Below are positions 1 to 7,906 of a stretch of 64,000 nucleotides of DNA, one piece after another; position 1 is the first letter of the stretch, and each line of letters starts with the position of its first letter. The notes under the pieces were generated by a model. That model did not search any database. It saw only the letters and a list, made by a program, of their open reading frames with translations, and was not told where the DNA came from. The stretch is taken from positions 868,001 to 932,000 of the forward strand of contig NZ_JAFEUW010000001.1 in NCBI RefSeq assembly GCF_025028335.1, given 5' to 3'. This stretch comes from Brachybacterium sillae (GTDB lineage Bacteria; Actinomycetota; Actinomycetes; Actinomycetales; Dermabacteraceae). Made by a program: the position numbers and the translations under genes.

Positions 1-592
1 CTGTAGCGGGCCGCTCCACCGAGAGGTGCTGCAGGGTCCGCACCGTGGTGGCGCCGGGGCGGGGGCGGCAGTAGGAGAGGAAATCGTGCTCCCCGACCAG
101 CAGCTGCGCGGCCTCATGCATCGGTGCCGGATCGAGCACCCGGCGGTGCCGCAGCACGTCGCGGCGCAGCGGGTCGTGCACCTGCGGGGAGTCGCTGAGC
201 CGGTAGCGGTATCGGCGCCACAGGGCACCGAACCGCGCGTCGAAGGCGGGGGGCACCGGCCGGGCGCGGCGCACCACGATGTCGGCGGGCAGCACCCCGC
301 CGAGCCGCTGCACGAGGGCGTCGGCGGGGGCGCGGTCCGAGCGACCGGGGAGGGCGGCGAGCGCCTCGGCGTCGAGGTCGAGGTGGACCACCTGGCCGCT
401 GGCGTGCACCCCGGCATCGGTGCGCCCGGCGACCGTCACCGGCACCTCCCGACGGGTGACGCGCGCGAGTGCCGCCCGCAGCTCCCCCTCGACCGTGCGC
501 CGCCCCGGCTGCGCCGCCCACCCGTGGAAGTCGGTGCCGTCGTACGCCAGATCCAGGCGCAGGCGGGCGGGGCTGTCGGGAACGGCGGTCAT
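1..592 (-). CDS. truA: tRNA pseudouridine synthase A, 3' end cut by window edge
   Basis: The enzyme converts uridines 38-40 of the tRNA anticodon stem to pseudouridine. The minus strand from the ATG at 592 gives about 197 residues before the window ends. The family signature AGRTDAGVHA is present near residue 55, and its first Asp is the catalytic nucleophile. The N-terminal LDLAYDGTDFHGWAAQP and the later FDARFGALWRRYRYR segments are also typical. The start is the first in-frame ATG; no ribosome binding site is visible, but a -10 box (TAGCAT) ends 8 nt upstream, suggesting a leaderless transcript. In most actinobacteria truA directly follows rplQ; here rplQ lies 23 kb away on the same strand. 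The gene is divergent from purD, with 70 bp between the two starts. Confidence 0.95.
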   Translation of the reverse strand, partial: MTAVPDSPARLRLDLAYDGTDFHGWAAQPGRRTVEGELRAALARVTRREVPVTVAGRTDAGVHASGQVVHLDLDAEALAALPGRSDRAPADALVQRLGGVLPADIVVRRARPVPPAFDARFGALWRRYRYRLSDSPQVHDPLRRDVLRHRRVLDPAPMHEAAQLLVGEHDFLSYCRPRPGATTVRTLQHLSVERPAT

Positions 593-600
593 GGCCCGGG

Positions 601-606
601 ATGCTA
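601..606 (-). promoter_or_regulatory. -10 element of truA (leaderless)
   Basis: TAGCAT on the minus strand lies 8 nt before the truA ATG, so transcription should begin at or beside the start codon. There is no purine-rich ribosome binding site between them. I see no convincing -35 box. Confidence 0.45.
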
Positions 607-649
607 GCCGGGCGGAGCCGGTGGACGCTCGACTGTCGGGTCGGATCGG

Positions 650-655
650 TAGGCT
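650..655 (+). promoter_or_regulatory. -10 element of purD (leaderless)
   Basis: TAGGCT ends 7 nt before the purD GTG, placing the transcript start at the start codon. The 70-bp truA/purD intergenic region therefore holds two back-to-back promoters. The -35 region is not recognisable. Confidence 0.45.
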
Positions 656-662
656 CGGGCGC

Positions 663-1946
663 GTGAAGATCCTCGTCATCGGCTCCGGTGGGCGCGAACA
701 CGCGATCGTGCGGCGCCTGTCCCGCGACAGCATCCCCCACGAGCTCCACGCCGCCCCCGGCAACCCGGGGATCGGGCAGCTCGCAACCCTTCATCCGGTG
801 CCCGTCGGGGACCTCGATGCGCTGGTGGCGTTGAGCCGGCAGCTGCGGCCGGACCTCGTCGTCGTCGGTCCCGAGGCGCCGCTGGTGGCGGGGCTGGCCG
901 ACCGGTTGCGGTCGCAGGGCATCACCGTGTTCGGGCCGGGCGCCGAGGCCGCCCGCCTGGAGGGCTCGAAGTCCTGGGCGAAGGAGATCATGGCCGCCGC
1001 AGGGGTGCCGACCGCGGCGTCCGTGACGGTGCACGACACCTCCGCGCTGGAGGCGGGCCTGGATCAGGTCAACCCCGATGGTGCGGTGCCGTACGTGGTG
1101 AAGGCCGACGGCCTCGCCGCCGGCAAGGGCGTGGTGGTGACGGATGATCGTCTCGAGGCCCTCGCCCACGGCCGCGCCGTGCTCGACGCCGGAGGGTCGC
1201 TGGTGCTGGAGGAGTACCTGGACGGCCCCGAGGTGTCCCTGTTCTGCCTGTGCGACGGCCAGCGGGCCGTGCCGCTGCAGCCCGCGCAGGACTTCAAACG
1301 CGCCATGGAGGGGGACGAGGGACCAAACACCGGCGGCATGGGGGCGTACTCGCCGCTGCCGTGGGCTCCGGAGGGGCTGGTCGACGAGGTCGTGCGGACC
1401 GTCGCCCAGCCGACGCTCACCGAGCTGGCCCGCCGCGGCACCCCGTTCGTCGGCACCCTGTTCTGCGGGCTCGCGCTGACCGCCCGGGGGGTGCGGGTGG
1501 TGGAGTTCAACGTCCGCTTCGGCGACCCCGAGACGCAGGTGGTGCTGGAGCGGCTGGCCTCGGATCTCGCGCCGCTGCTGCTGGCGGCCGCGCAGGGTGA
1601 CCTGTCGGCGGTGCCGGCCCCGGTCTGGTCCGAGGACGCCGCAGCGACGGTGGTGATCGCTTCCGAGGGGTACCCGGCGAGCAGCCGCACCGGCGACGAG
1701 ATCGGCGGGATCGAGGCCGCGGAGGCGGGCGAGGCGACGCACGTGATCCACGCCGGCACCGCGCAGGACGCGCAGGGTCGACTGGTGAGCGCCGGGGGCC
1801 GCGTGCTGTGCGTGGTCGCCACCGGCGCGGACCTCGCGACCGCGCGGCAGCGGGCCCTGGACGGGGTCGACGCGGTGCAGCTGGAAGGGTCACATCACCG
1901 GCGTGACATCGCCCGCGCCGCAGCCGAGGGGACGGTGGGAGCATGA
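663..1946 (+). CDS. purD: phosphoribosylamine-glycine ligase (GAR synthetase)
   Basis: The enzyme makes glycinamide ribonucleotide from phosphoribosylamine, glycine and ATP, the second step of de novo purine synthesis, in the cytosol. The 427-residue protein opens with VKILVIGSGGREHAIV, the standard PurD N-terminus, and has an ATP-grasp core including VVKADGLAAGKGVVV and VEFNVRFGDPETQ. The frame stays open upstream to 279, but the GTG at 663 is chosen because it gives the family N-terminus and lies just after a -10 box. The stop overlaps the purC start (ATGA), so the two are translationally coupled. The length is normal and nothing is missing. Confidence 0.97.
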   Translation: MKILVIGSGGREHAIVRRLSRDSIPHELHAAPGNPGIGQLATLHPVPVGDLDALVALSRQLRPDLVVVGPEAPLVAGLADRLRSQGITVFGPGAEAARLEGSKSWAKEIMAAAGVPTAASVTVHDTSALEAGLDQVNPDGAVPYVVKADGLAAGKGVVVTDDRLEALAHGRAVLDAGGSLVLEEYLDGPEVSLFCLCDGQRAVPLQPAQDFKRAMEGDEGPNTGGMGAYSPLPWAPEGLVDEVVRTVAQPTLTELARRGTPFVGTLFCGLALTARGVRVVEFNVRFGDPETQVVLERLASDLAPLLLAAAQGDLSAVPAPVWSEDAAATVVIASEGYPASSRTGDEIGGIEAAEAGEATHVIHAGTAQDAQGRLVSAGGRVLCVVATGADLATARQRALDGVDAVQLEGSHHRRDIARAAAEGTVGA

Positions 1947-2848
1947 CCGAGCCGATGATCAGCGCGCCGACGCTCGAGGGCTGGGACCTCGCCGTCAGCG
2001 GGAAGGTGCGGGAGCTGTACGTGCCCGCCGGGACCCCGATCATGCAGGCCACCGAGGTGCTGGTGGTGGCGACCGACCGGATCAGCGCCTACGACCACGC
2101 CCTGGAGCCGGGGATCCCCGACAAGGGACGGATCCTCACCGGCATGAGCCTGTTCTGGTTCGAGCATTTGGCGGATGTGGTGCCGCACCATGTGCTGTCG
2201 TCGACGGACGTGCCCGCCGAGGTCGCGGGCCGGGCGCTGCGCTGCCGCGGCCTGGACATGGTGCCGCTGGAATGCGTCGCCCGGGGCTACCTGACGGGCT
2301 CGGGGCTCGCGGACTATCAGCGCAGCGGGACGGTGGGCGGCCATGACCTGCCCGCAGGGCTGATCGAGGCGTCCCGCCTGCCGCGGCCGATCTTCACGCC
2401 CGCGACGAAGGCCGAGCAGGGCGCGCACGACGAGAACATCACCGTGGAGGAGGCGCGGGAGCGGCTGGGCGCGGACCTCGTCGACCAGCTGGAGGACCTC
2501 ACGCTGCAGGTGTACCGGCGGGCGCTGCAGATCGCCGCCGAACGGGGCATCGTGCTGGCCGACACCAAGCTCGAATTCGGGCATTCCCGCACCGACGGCG
2601 CCCTGACCCTCGGGGATGAGGTGCTCACCCCCGATTCCTCGCGGTTCTGGTTCGCGGACACGTACCAGGACGGCCGGGTGCAACCGAGCCTGGACAAGCA
2701 GTTCGTGCGGGACTGGCTGACCTCGCCGGACTCCGGATGGGATCGCGGCTCGGCCACCCCGCCGCCGCAGCTGCCCGCGCAGGTGGTGGAGCAGACCCGG
2801 GAGCGGTACGTCGAGGCGTACGAGCGGCTGACCGGTACGCGGTTCTGA
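1943..2848 (+). CDS. purC: SAICAR synthetase
   Basis: The enzyme joins aspartate to carboxyaminoimidazole ribonucleotide using ATP, a middle step of purine synthesis. The 301-residue protein shows the family segments SGKVRELY, ATDRISAYDHALEPGIPDKG and ECVARGYLTGSG, and near the C-terminus DTKLEFG and LDKQFVRDWL. Its length matches the longer form of about 300 residues. The ATG overlaps the purD stop by 4 bp. A strong hairpin directly after the stop ends this two-gene operon. Confidence 0.97.
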   Translation: MTEPMISAPTLEGWDLAVSGKVRELYVPAGTPIMQATEVLVVATDRISAYDHALEPGIPDKGRILTGMSLFWFEHLADVVPHHVLSSTDVPAEVAGRALRCRGLDMVPLECVARGYLTGSGLADYQRSGTVGGHDLPAGLIEASRLPRPIFTPATKAEQGAHDENITVEEARERLGADLVDQLEDLTLQVYRRALQIAAERGIVLADTKLEFGHSRTDGALTLGDEVLTPDSSRFWFADTYQDGRVQPSLDKQFVRDWLTSPDSGWDRGSATPPPQLPAQVVEQTRERYVEAYERLTGTRF

Positions 2849-2900
2849 CCGGGGCGCGCGGCGGCTCGGGCACGACCTGCCCGAGATATCGGCGCCCCGG
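2849..2900. terminator. bidirectional terminator hairpin after purC
   Basis: Outer arms CCGGGGCGC (2849-2857) and GCGCCCCGG (2892-2900) enclose a perfect inner stem CTCGGGCA/TGCCCGAG (2865-2872 with 2878-2885). It lies between the convergent purC and hydrolase genes. No clear T-run follows, as is common in GC-rich actinobacteria. Confidence 0.6.
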
Positions 2901-2954
2901 CCACCGGCCGCATCGGACAGACACGGCCGGCCCGCGATGCTCGGATCTGAGCGA

Positions 2955-3674
2955 TCAGATCTCGACGACCGGATCCTCGGGCCAGTCACGCACCTCGGTG
3001 CCCTCCGGGGCGAGGTCCGTCGACTGCCGGAGGTAGATCTCCCGGCCCTCGGTGCTCACGACCGCGTCATGCACCGGCAGGGCGAGGACCGGACGGACCT
3101 CGCGCAGGAAGTCGATGGTCTCCTGCATCTTCGACCACGGAGCCACCACCGCGAAGGCGAGCGCATCGATGCCGCGGAACGCCTCGACCGGTTCGAGGGA
3201 ATCCCCGGTGACACCCAGCCGGCGGGTCTCCCCCTGGGTCGCCCCGTCGGCCGGCGCCCGCCGCGCCTCGAACACATAGCCGACGTTCCCCACGCCGGGG
3301 ATGTCGGGGTGGATCACCGCGTGGCGGCCGCCGTGGGCCTCGACCCGCAGCGTGGCGCTGTTCTCCCCGGACAGCTCCAGGGCCTCCCCCGCCCGCAGCG
3401 GTTCGATGATCCTCTGACCCGGGGCCTGCTCCACGAGCTGCGCGAGCTCCTGGGCGGTCTCCGGCTCCGCGATCACGCGCGCCTTCGGGTTCGCCTCCAG
3501 GAGGGAACGCAGGGTGTCCGGGTCGGCGTGGTCGGGATGCTGATGGGTGAGGAGGACGGCATCGAGGTCGGTCTGGGACGCGGCCTGCGGACTGAAGGTC
3601 CCCGGGTCAATGAGGACGCGCAGGCCGCCGGCCTCGACCAGCAGGCAGGAATGACGCAGGTGACGGATCTTCAT
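2955..3674 (-). CDS. MBL-fold (UlaG-like) metal-dependent hydrolase
   Basis: This is a 239-residue member of the metallo-beta-lactamase superfamily. The zinc motif HxHxDH is at residues 44-49 (THQHPDH). Further likely metal ligands are the His in GGRHAVIH, the Asp in GVTGDSL and the His in LPVHDAV near the C-terminus. The closest family I can name is the UlaG/YtkL-like group of soluble hydrolases; the substrate is unknown. AAGGAG 6 nt before the ATG at 3674 fixes the start. The gene is divergent from purS, with 135 bp between starts, and convergent with purC. Neighbouring purine genes do not by themselves imply a purine-related role. Confidence 0.85.
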   Translation of the reverse strand: MKIRHLRHSCLLVEAGGLRVLIDPGTFSPQAASQTDLDAVLLTHQHPDHADPDTLRSLLEANPKARVIAEPETAQELAQLVEQAPGQRIIEPLRAGEALELSGENSATLRVEAHGGRHAVIHPDIPGVGNVGYVFEARRAPADGATQGETRRLGVTGDSLEPVEAFRGIDALAFAVVAPWSKMQETIDFLREVRPVLALPVHDAVVSTEGREIYLRQSTDLAPEGTEVRDWPEDPVVEI

Positions 3675-3740
3675 CTCGTGCTCCTTCTCGAACGTGGGTC
3701 GACTCGACCCTAGGAGCGTCGCCTGGATGCCCCACGACCG

Positions 3741-3746
3741 TAGACT
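3741..3746 (+). promoter_or_regulatory. -10 element upstream of purS
   Basis: TAGACT, 63 bp before the purS ATG, is a good -10 match. The -35 region is weak (no TTGAC-like hexamer at 17-18 bp). It would give a short leader of about 55 nt. Confidence 0.4.
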
Positions 3747-3809
3747 GGGCGCCGACAAGTCGGCGCGCCCCCCCCGCGCCCACCCCCATGCCCCGCACCA
3801 GGAGAGCCC

Positions 3810-4079
3810 ATGCCGCGCATCGTGGTCCACGTCATGCCCAAGCCCGAGATCCTCGATCCGCAGGGCAAGGCCGTCGCGGGGGCGCTGCCGCGCCTCGGTT
3901 TCGAGGGCATCGCCTCGGTCCGCCAGGGCAAGCGGTTCGAGCTGGAGCTCGAGGGTGAGGCCACCGAGGAGCGTCTGGCGATGGTGCGTGAGGCCGCGCA
4001 GACCCTGCTGTCGAACCCGGTGATCGAGGACGTCGTGGCGATCGAGGTCGAGGACGCCACCACCGAGGGGCGCGCCTGA
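3810..4079 (+). CDS. purS: phosphoribosylformylglycinamidine synthase subunit PurS
   Basis: PurS is the small bridging subunit that joins PurQ and PurL into the active FGAM synthase in bacteria with the three-part enzyme. The 89-residue protein starts [20 protein letters not shown], the typical PurS opening, and has the usual length for the family. An AGGAG lies 8 nt before the ATG. The TGA overlaps the purQ ATG, so the two are coupled. The third subunit, purL, is 10 kb downstream on the same strand, which is unusual because purS, purQ and purL are often contiguous. Confidence 0.95.
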   Translation: MPRIVVHVMPKPEILDPQGKAVAGALPRLGFEGIASVRQGKRFELELEGEATEERLAMVREAAQTLLSNPVIEDVVAIEVEDATTEGRA

Positions 4080-4804
4080 TGCGGATCGGAGTCGTCACCT
4101 TCCCCGGGACCCTCGATGACCGGGACGCGCTGCGCGCCGTCCGCCTCGCGGGCGGGGAGCCGGTCATGCTGTGGCACGGTGAGGATGACCTCGCCGATGT
4201 CGACGCCGTGGTGCTGCCCGGGGGTTTCAGCTACGGCGACTACCTGCGCGCCGGGGCGATCTCCCGTTTCGCACCGGTGATGGACAAGGTCGTCGACGCC
4301 GCCCGCGGCGGGATGCCGGTGCTGGGCATCTGCAACGGTTTCCAGATCCTGTGCGAGACCCATCTGCTGCCGGGGTCGATGATCAAGAACGCCCACCTGT
4401 CCTTCATCTGCCGCGACCAGCCGCTGCGGGTGGAGAACCCCCGCACCGCCTGGACCACCGCGTATGAGCAGGACCAGGTCATCCGCGTGCCGCTGAAGAA
4501 CCAGGACGGCCAGTACGTAGCCGATGCCCGCACCCTCGACGAGCTCGAAGCGGAGGGCCGCGTGGTGTTCCGGTACGTCGCCGGTGCCACCCACGGCCCC
4601 GCCGGGTTCGAGGTCAATCCGAACGGGTCGCGTCACGACATCGCCGGCATCACCAACGAGTACGGCAACGTCGTCGGCCTGATGCCGCATCCGGAGCATG
4701 CGATCGAGGCGGGCTTCGGCCCCGACATGCCCGGGGAGGGCACCCGCACCGGCACCGACGGTCTCGGCGTGTTCACCTCTGTGCTGCGGGCCCTGGTCGA
4801 CTGA
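4079..4804 (+). CDS. purQ: phosphoribosylformylglycinamidine synthase subunit PurQ (glutaminase)
   Basis: PurQ supplies ammonia from glutamine to PurL for FGAM formation. The 241-residue class-I glutamine amidotransferase has the nucleophile elbow [10 protein letters not shown] (catalytic Cys near residue 86), an upstream oxyanion-side motif [12 protein letters not shown], and the His-x-Glu of the triad in MPHPEHAIE near the C-terminus. The ATG overlaps the purS stop. The 3' end overlaps the convergent methyltransferase gene by 32 bp, and no terminator hairpin separates them. Confidence 0.97.
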   Translation: MRIGVVTFPGTLDDRDALRAVRLAGGEPVMLWHGEDDLADVDAVVLPGGFSYGDYLRAGAISRFAPVMDKVVDAARGGMPVLGICNGFQILCETHLLPGSMIKNAHLSFICRDQPLRVENPRTAWTTAYEQDQVIRVPLKNQDGQYVADARTLDELEAEGRVVFRYVAGATHGPAGFEVNPNGSRHDIAGITNEYGNVVGLMPHPEHAIEAGFGPDMPGEGTRTGTDGLGVFTSVLRALVD

Positions 4805-5975
4805 CCGCCTCCAGCACAGTGAAGCGGCGGTCACGCACCCGCTGACGCACCGGCCCGACGCGCCGTTCGACCTCGGGCCGGTAGCGCAGGTGGGAGTTGT
4901 GGACCATCCACAGCCGGCCTCCGGGGCGCAGCACCCGGGCCGCGGCGTCGAGCAGCCCCTGCACCAGGGTCGGATCGACCCCCGGGCCGTCATGGAACGG
5001 CGGATTCAGCAGCACCAGGTCCAGCGACTGGTCCGGCACGCCGCGGAATGAGGGCTCCCACCGCAGCTCGACGCGGTCCCGGAACTCCGGCCTCCACACG
5101 GACTCGAGCGTCCGCCCGGTGGAGTCGATGGCGTCGGCGTCATCGTCCGCCGCGACGACGCGTGCCTGCGGCAGCGCCCGCAGCAGGTACGCGGTGAGCA
5201 GGCCGTTGCCGCAGCCGAGGTCGCCCGCGGTCTCCACCGCGTCGAGCTCCCCACCGCGCACCACCTCGTCCAGGGAGGCCAGCAGCAGCAGGCTGCCGGC
5301 GTCGGCCGCGGCACCGCCGAACACGCCCCCGACACCGCACAGGGGGATCGTCTCGGCGGCCCCGCGCACGGTGACCTGAGCCTGTCCCGCCATCACCGGC
5401 GGCTGCTCGAGATCCTTTCGCGGCCCGGTGGCGAGCAGCGCCCGCGATTTCCCCACGCCGCGCTGCGCCTCCACCTGCGTAAAGGCGGCGGCCAGCACCT
5501 CGTTCTGACGGCGGGTCATGTGCTTCACGCGCCCGCTCGCGAGCAGGCTGAAGCCGATGTCGCGGGCCGCGGCGGCGCGGGCCAGGGCGCGGGCCCGATG
5601 GTCGAGGGCGAGCAGGGCCTTCGGCAGACGCACCAGGGCCGTCTCGGCCGTCGACGCCCAGGCGACCTCCTCCAAGGGAACGGGACCGACCGGATCCAGG
5701 CCCGCCACCACCAGCCGACCGGCCTCGATCGCCTGCGGGAACCGTTCGGCGAGCGCCTCGGCGGCGCGGCGGGAGGTCTGCCAGGCCACCACCCGGCCCG
5801 TCTCCAGTCCGGTCGCGGTCAGCGCTCCGGTGACGTCGTCGATCACCAGGATCTCCCCGCACTCGCGCACGGCAGGCAACCGGTCGAGGTGTTCGAGGGC
5901 GGCCCGGTCGGTCTGGTCGGCCCGGTCGGGCAGGGCGGTCAGGGCGGCCCGGTCGGTCTGGTCGGCACCCGGCAT
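4773..5975 (-). CDS. class I rRNA (guanine-N2)-methyltransferase, RsmC/RlmG-like
   Basis: This is a 400-residue, two-domain SAM-dependent methyltransferase. The C-terminal half carries motif I DLGCGNG (252-258), [11 protein letters not shown] for the SAM ribose, and the catalytic NPPF (324-327) typical of enzymes that methylate the exocyclic N2 of guanine. The N-terminal half resembles the degenerate methyltransferase-like domain of RsmC and RlmG. The rRNA site (16S or 23S) cannot be decided from sequence. The ATG overlaps the stop of the pirin gene (TGATG), so the two are probably co-transcribed. The first 33 residues contain a tandem duplication of 15 residues. The 3' end overlaps purQ on the other strand. 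Confidence 0.85.
   Translation of the reverse strand: MPGADQTDRAALTALPDRADQTDRAALEHLDRLPAVRECGEILVIDDVTGALTATGLETGRVVAWQTSRRAAEALAERFPQAIEAGRLVVAGLDPVGPVPLEEVAWASTAETALVRLPKALLALDHRARALARAAAARDIGFSLLASGRVKHMTRRQNEVLAAAFTQVEAQRGVGKSRALLATGPRKDLEQPPVMAGQAQVTVRGAAETIPLCGVGGVFGGAAADAGSLLLLASLDEVVRGGELDAVETAGDLGCGNGLLTAYLLRALPQARVVAADDDADAIDSTGRTLESVWRPEFRDRVELRWEPSFRGVPDQSLDLVLLNPPFHDGPGVDPTLVQGLLDAAARVLRPGGRLWMVHNSHLRYRPEVERRVGPVRQRVRDRRFTVLEAVSRPGPAAQR
5896..5966. repeat. two exact 26-bp direct repeats inside the methyltransferase gene
   Basis: The same 26-bp sequence occurs at 5896-5921 and 5941-5966, a 45-bp period. It encodes the repeated block ADQTDRAAL in residues 4-33 of the methyltransferase. 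The period is a multiple of three, so copy changes would keep the frame. Confidence 0.85.
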
Positions 5976-6982
5976 CACGCGCGGCGCCCCGCCCGGCCGC
6001 GCGGCTTCAGGCGCAGCCCCGGCATCCTCGGCGCCGGCAGCGCGGCGGGTGTGTGCTTTGGCCACGGGCCGAACTGGGTGTCCCCCTCCGCCCACGGCGT
6101 CTCGGCCTCGGGGTCGCCGATGGCGGCCTGGTAAGCGTCGCGGAAGCGTGCGATCTCGTCGTGGTCCCGGCCGATGAAGTTCCACCACATGACGATGTCC
6201 TCGCCCAGCGGCTCCCCGCCGATGAGCACCACCCGCAGCGGTTCCTCCCCGAGCGCCTCGACCCGCACCTGCTCGGCGCCGTCCGGCAGCACGGCATTGT
6301 CACGCTCGGCGATCTCGGCGGTGCCACCGGCGACCTCCAGACGGGCCCGGCCCCGGTCGACGATGAGGGCGTATTCGTGGGTGGTGACCAGGTCCAGGGT
6401 CGCCGCGGCCCCGGCGTCCAGCTCCACCTGCACCAGGTGCAGGGGCAGGTCGGTCTCCACCGGGCCGTCGTCCTCGACGCGTCCCCCGGCGTCGTCGCTC
6501 ACGCGGGCACTGCCGAGGCCGACGCGCACCTCCATCCGCTCCGTGCGATGCACCGCCGCGGTGTGCACCAGGAATTCGCGGTCCCGGAAGCGGGTGCGGT
6601 CGGGCAGCGCGTACCACAGCTGCAGCCCGTGCAGCACAGTGGTGTCGTTGGTGGAGAACTCGGAGTGGGTGATCCCTCTCCCCGCGACCATCAGGTCCAC
6701 GTCACCGGGGTTCACCAGGGCATGGCTGCCGAGGGAATCACGGTGGGTGATCGCCCCCTCGAACAGCCACGATACGGTGGCGAGCCCGGTGTGGGGGTGG
6801 CGCGCTACCGCCATCCCGCCGGTCTCGGCGACGTCGTCGGGCCCGAAATGGTCGGCGAAGCACCAGGCACCGACCAGCGAGGTCTCGCGCGCCGGAAGCG
6901 TCCGCCACACGGGCATGGCGCGCGGACCCCCGAGCGGCACTTCCCGCGGGGTGAGGACGGTGATGCGGTCGATGGTGCTCAT
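5975..6982 (-). CDS. pirin family protein (bicupin)
   Basis: This 335-residue protein belongs to the pirin family of two-cupin metal-binding proteins; some members are quercetin dioxygenases, others regulators. The N-terminal cupin has the signature GGMAVARHPHTGLATVSW and downstream HRDSLGSHALVNPGDVDLM with GRGITHSE, which supplies the metal-binding His residues and Glu. The ATG at 6982 gives the standard opening MSTIDRITVLTPREVPLGG. A -10 box (TACACT) 7 nt before the ATG and the absence of a ribosome binding site point to a leaderless mRNA. The gene is followed by the overlapping methyltransferase gene. The physiological substrate is unknown. Confidence 0.92.
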   Translation of the reverse strand: MSTIDRITVLTPREVPLGGPRAMPVWRTLPARETSLVGAWCFADHFGPDDVAETGGMAVARHPHTGLATVSWLFEGAITHRDSLGSHALVNPGDVDLMVAGRGITHSEFSTNDTTVLHGLQLWYALPDRTRFRDREFLVHTAAVHRTERMEVRVGLGSARVSDDAGGRVEDDGPVETDLPLHLVQVELDAGAAATLDLVTTHEYALIVDRGRARLEVAGGTAEIAERDNAVLPDGAEQVRVEALGEEPLRVVLIGGEPLGEDIVMWWNFIGRDHDEIARFRDAYQAAIGDPEAETPWAEGDTQFGPWPKHTPAALPAPRMPGLRLKPRGRAGRRA

Positions 6983-6989
6983 GGCCCGG

Positions 6990-6995
6990 AGTGTA
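6990..6995 (-). promoter_or_regulatory. -10 element of the pirin gene (leaderless)
   Basis: TACACT on the minus strand ends 7 nt before the ATG at 6982. It should drive the pirin-methyltransferase pair. No clear -35 box is present. Confidence 0.45.
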
Positions 6996-7022
6996 CGACC
7001 CGCGCCTCGGGGCCGGGTCCCC

Positions 7023-7901
7023 TCACACCAGGGCGGTGACGTCGACGACGAACGCCCGTCGCGGCCCCTTCTCCCCGCGCCCGGGCACCCAGCCCACGAC
7101 GTGCGTGGAGTCGGTGACCCGGTCATCCTCGTGCCGCACCAGCACCGTCGACGGCAGTGTCACGGGGGCGTCGAAGTCGACGGTCCACTGCAGCGGTCGT
7201 GACAGGTCCGCACGGGATTCGGTGAACGCCCGCGAGGCGGTGTACATCCCGTGGGCGATGGCCCGGGGGAACCCGAAGGCGCGGGCGGTCAGCGCCGACA
7301 GGTGGATCGGGTTCGCATCACCGGAGACCTCCGCGTAGCGGCGGCCGGTGTCGGCCGGCAGACTCCAGCGTCCCGTCGGCATCGGCGGCTCGAACTCGCG
7401 ACGGGGACCGCGGGGGGCCGACGGATCCTTGGCCAGGTACGTCGAGACGTCGGTCGCGATGATGCGGCCGTCCTGGTCGTGGATCGTGGCGACCGCCTCG
7501 AGGGTGCGGCCCTTCGGATGCGCGGTGAGGTTCCGGGTGCGCACCTCGACATCCACAAGCTCCCCGACCGACACCGGCCGATGCTGCAGCAGGTCGTTGC
7601 GCAGGTGGACCAGCCCCAGCAGCGGCAACGGGAAGTCACCGCGGGCCATGAGCGCCAACGCCACCGGGAAGGCCAGCACATGCAACACTCCCGGATGCAC
7701 CCGGTCGGTGGCCGGACCGCCCATCAGATGGTCGAAGGCGGCGGCGCGCTGCGGGTCGATCCGCACCCGGCGCACCCGGTAGGCGACGTCCGGGAGCGTC
7801 GAGGGGCGACGACCGCGGCGCGGCGCCAGGGCAGCGGCGTACACCGCGGGGAAGCTCGGCACATCACTCAGGTCGCGGATCCGCTCCTGCTGCTGGGGCA
7901 T
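7023..7901 (-). CDS. MaoC-like (R)-hydratase, HtdX type
   Basis: This is a 292-residue double hot-dog protein. The second hot-dog carries the hydratase-2 motif YAEVSGDANPIHLS followed by FGFPRAIAHGM, with the catalytic Asp/His pair. The first half (HPGVLHVLAFPVALALM) is the non-catalytic hot-dog. Such enzymes hydrate enoyl thioesters to (R)-3-hydroxyacyl thioesters. The gene starts 5 bp after the FabG stop at the ATG at 7901. The set MaoC, FabG, thiolase next to a large acyl-CoA dehydrogenase matches the Rv0241c-Rv0244c block of Mycobacterium tuberculosis (HtdX, FabG4, FadA2, FadE5), which supports a joint role in fatty-acid breakdown or remodelling. Confidence 0.88.
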   Translation of the reverse strand: MPQQQERIRDLSDVPSFPAVYAAALAPRRGRRPSTLPDVAYRVRRVRIDPQRAAAFDHLMGGPATDRVHPGVLHVLAFPVALALMARGDFPLPLLGLVHLRNDLLQHRPVSVGELVDVEVRTRNLTAHPKGRTLEAVATIHDQDGRIIATDVSTYLAKDPSAPRGPRREFEPPMPTGRWSLPADTGRRYAEVSGDANPIHLSALTARAFGFPRAIAHGMYTASRAFTESRADLSRPLQWTVDFDAPVTLPSTVLVRHEDDRVTDSTHVVGWVPGRGEKGPRRAFVVDVTALV

Positions 7902-7906
7902 GCCGC

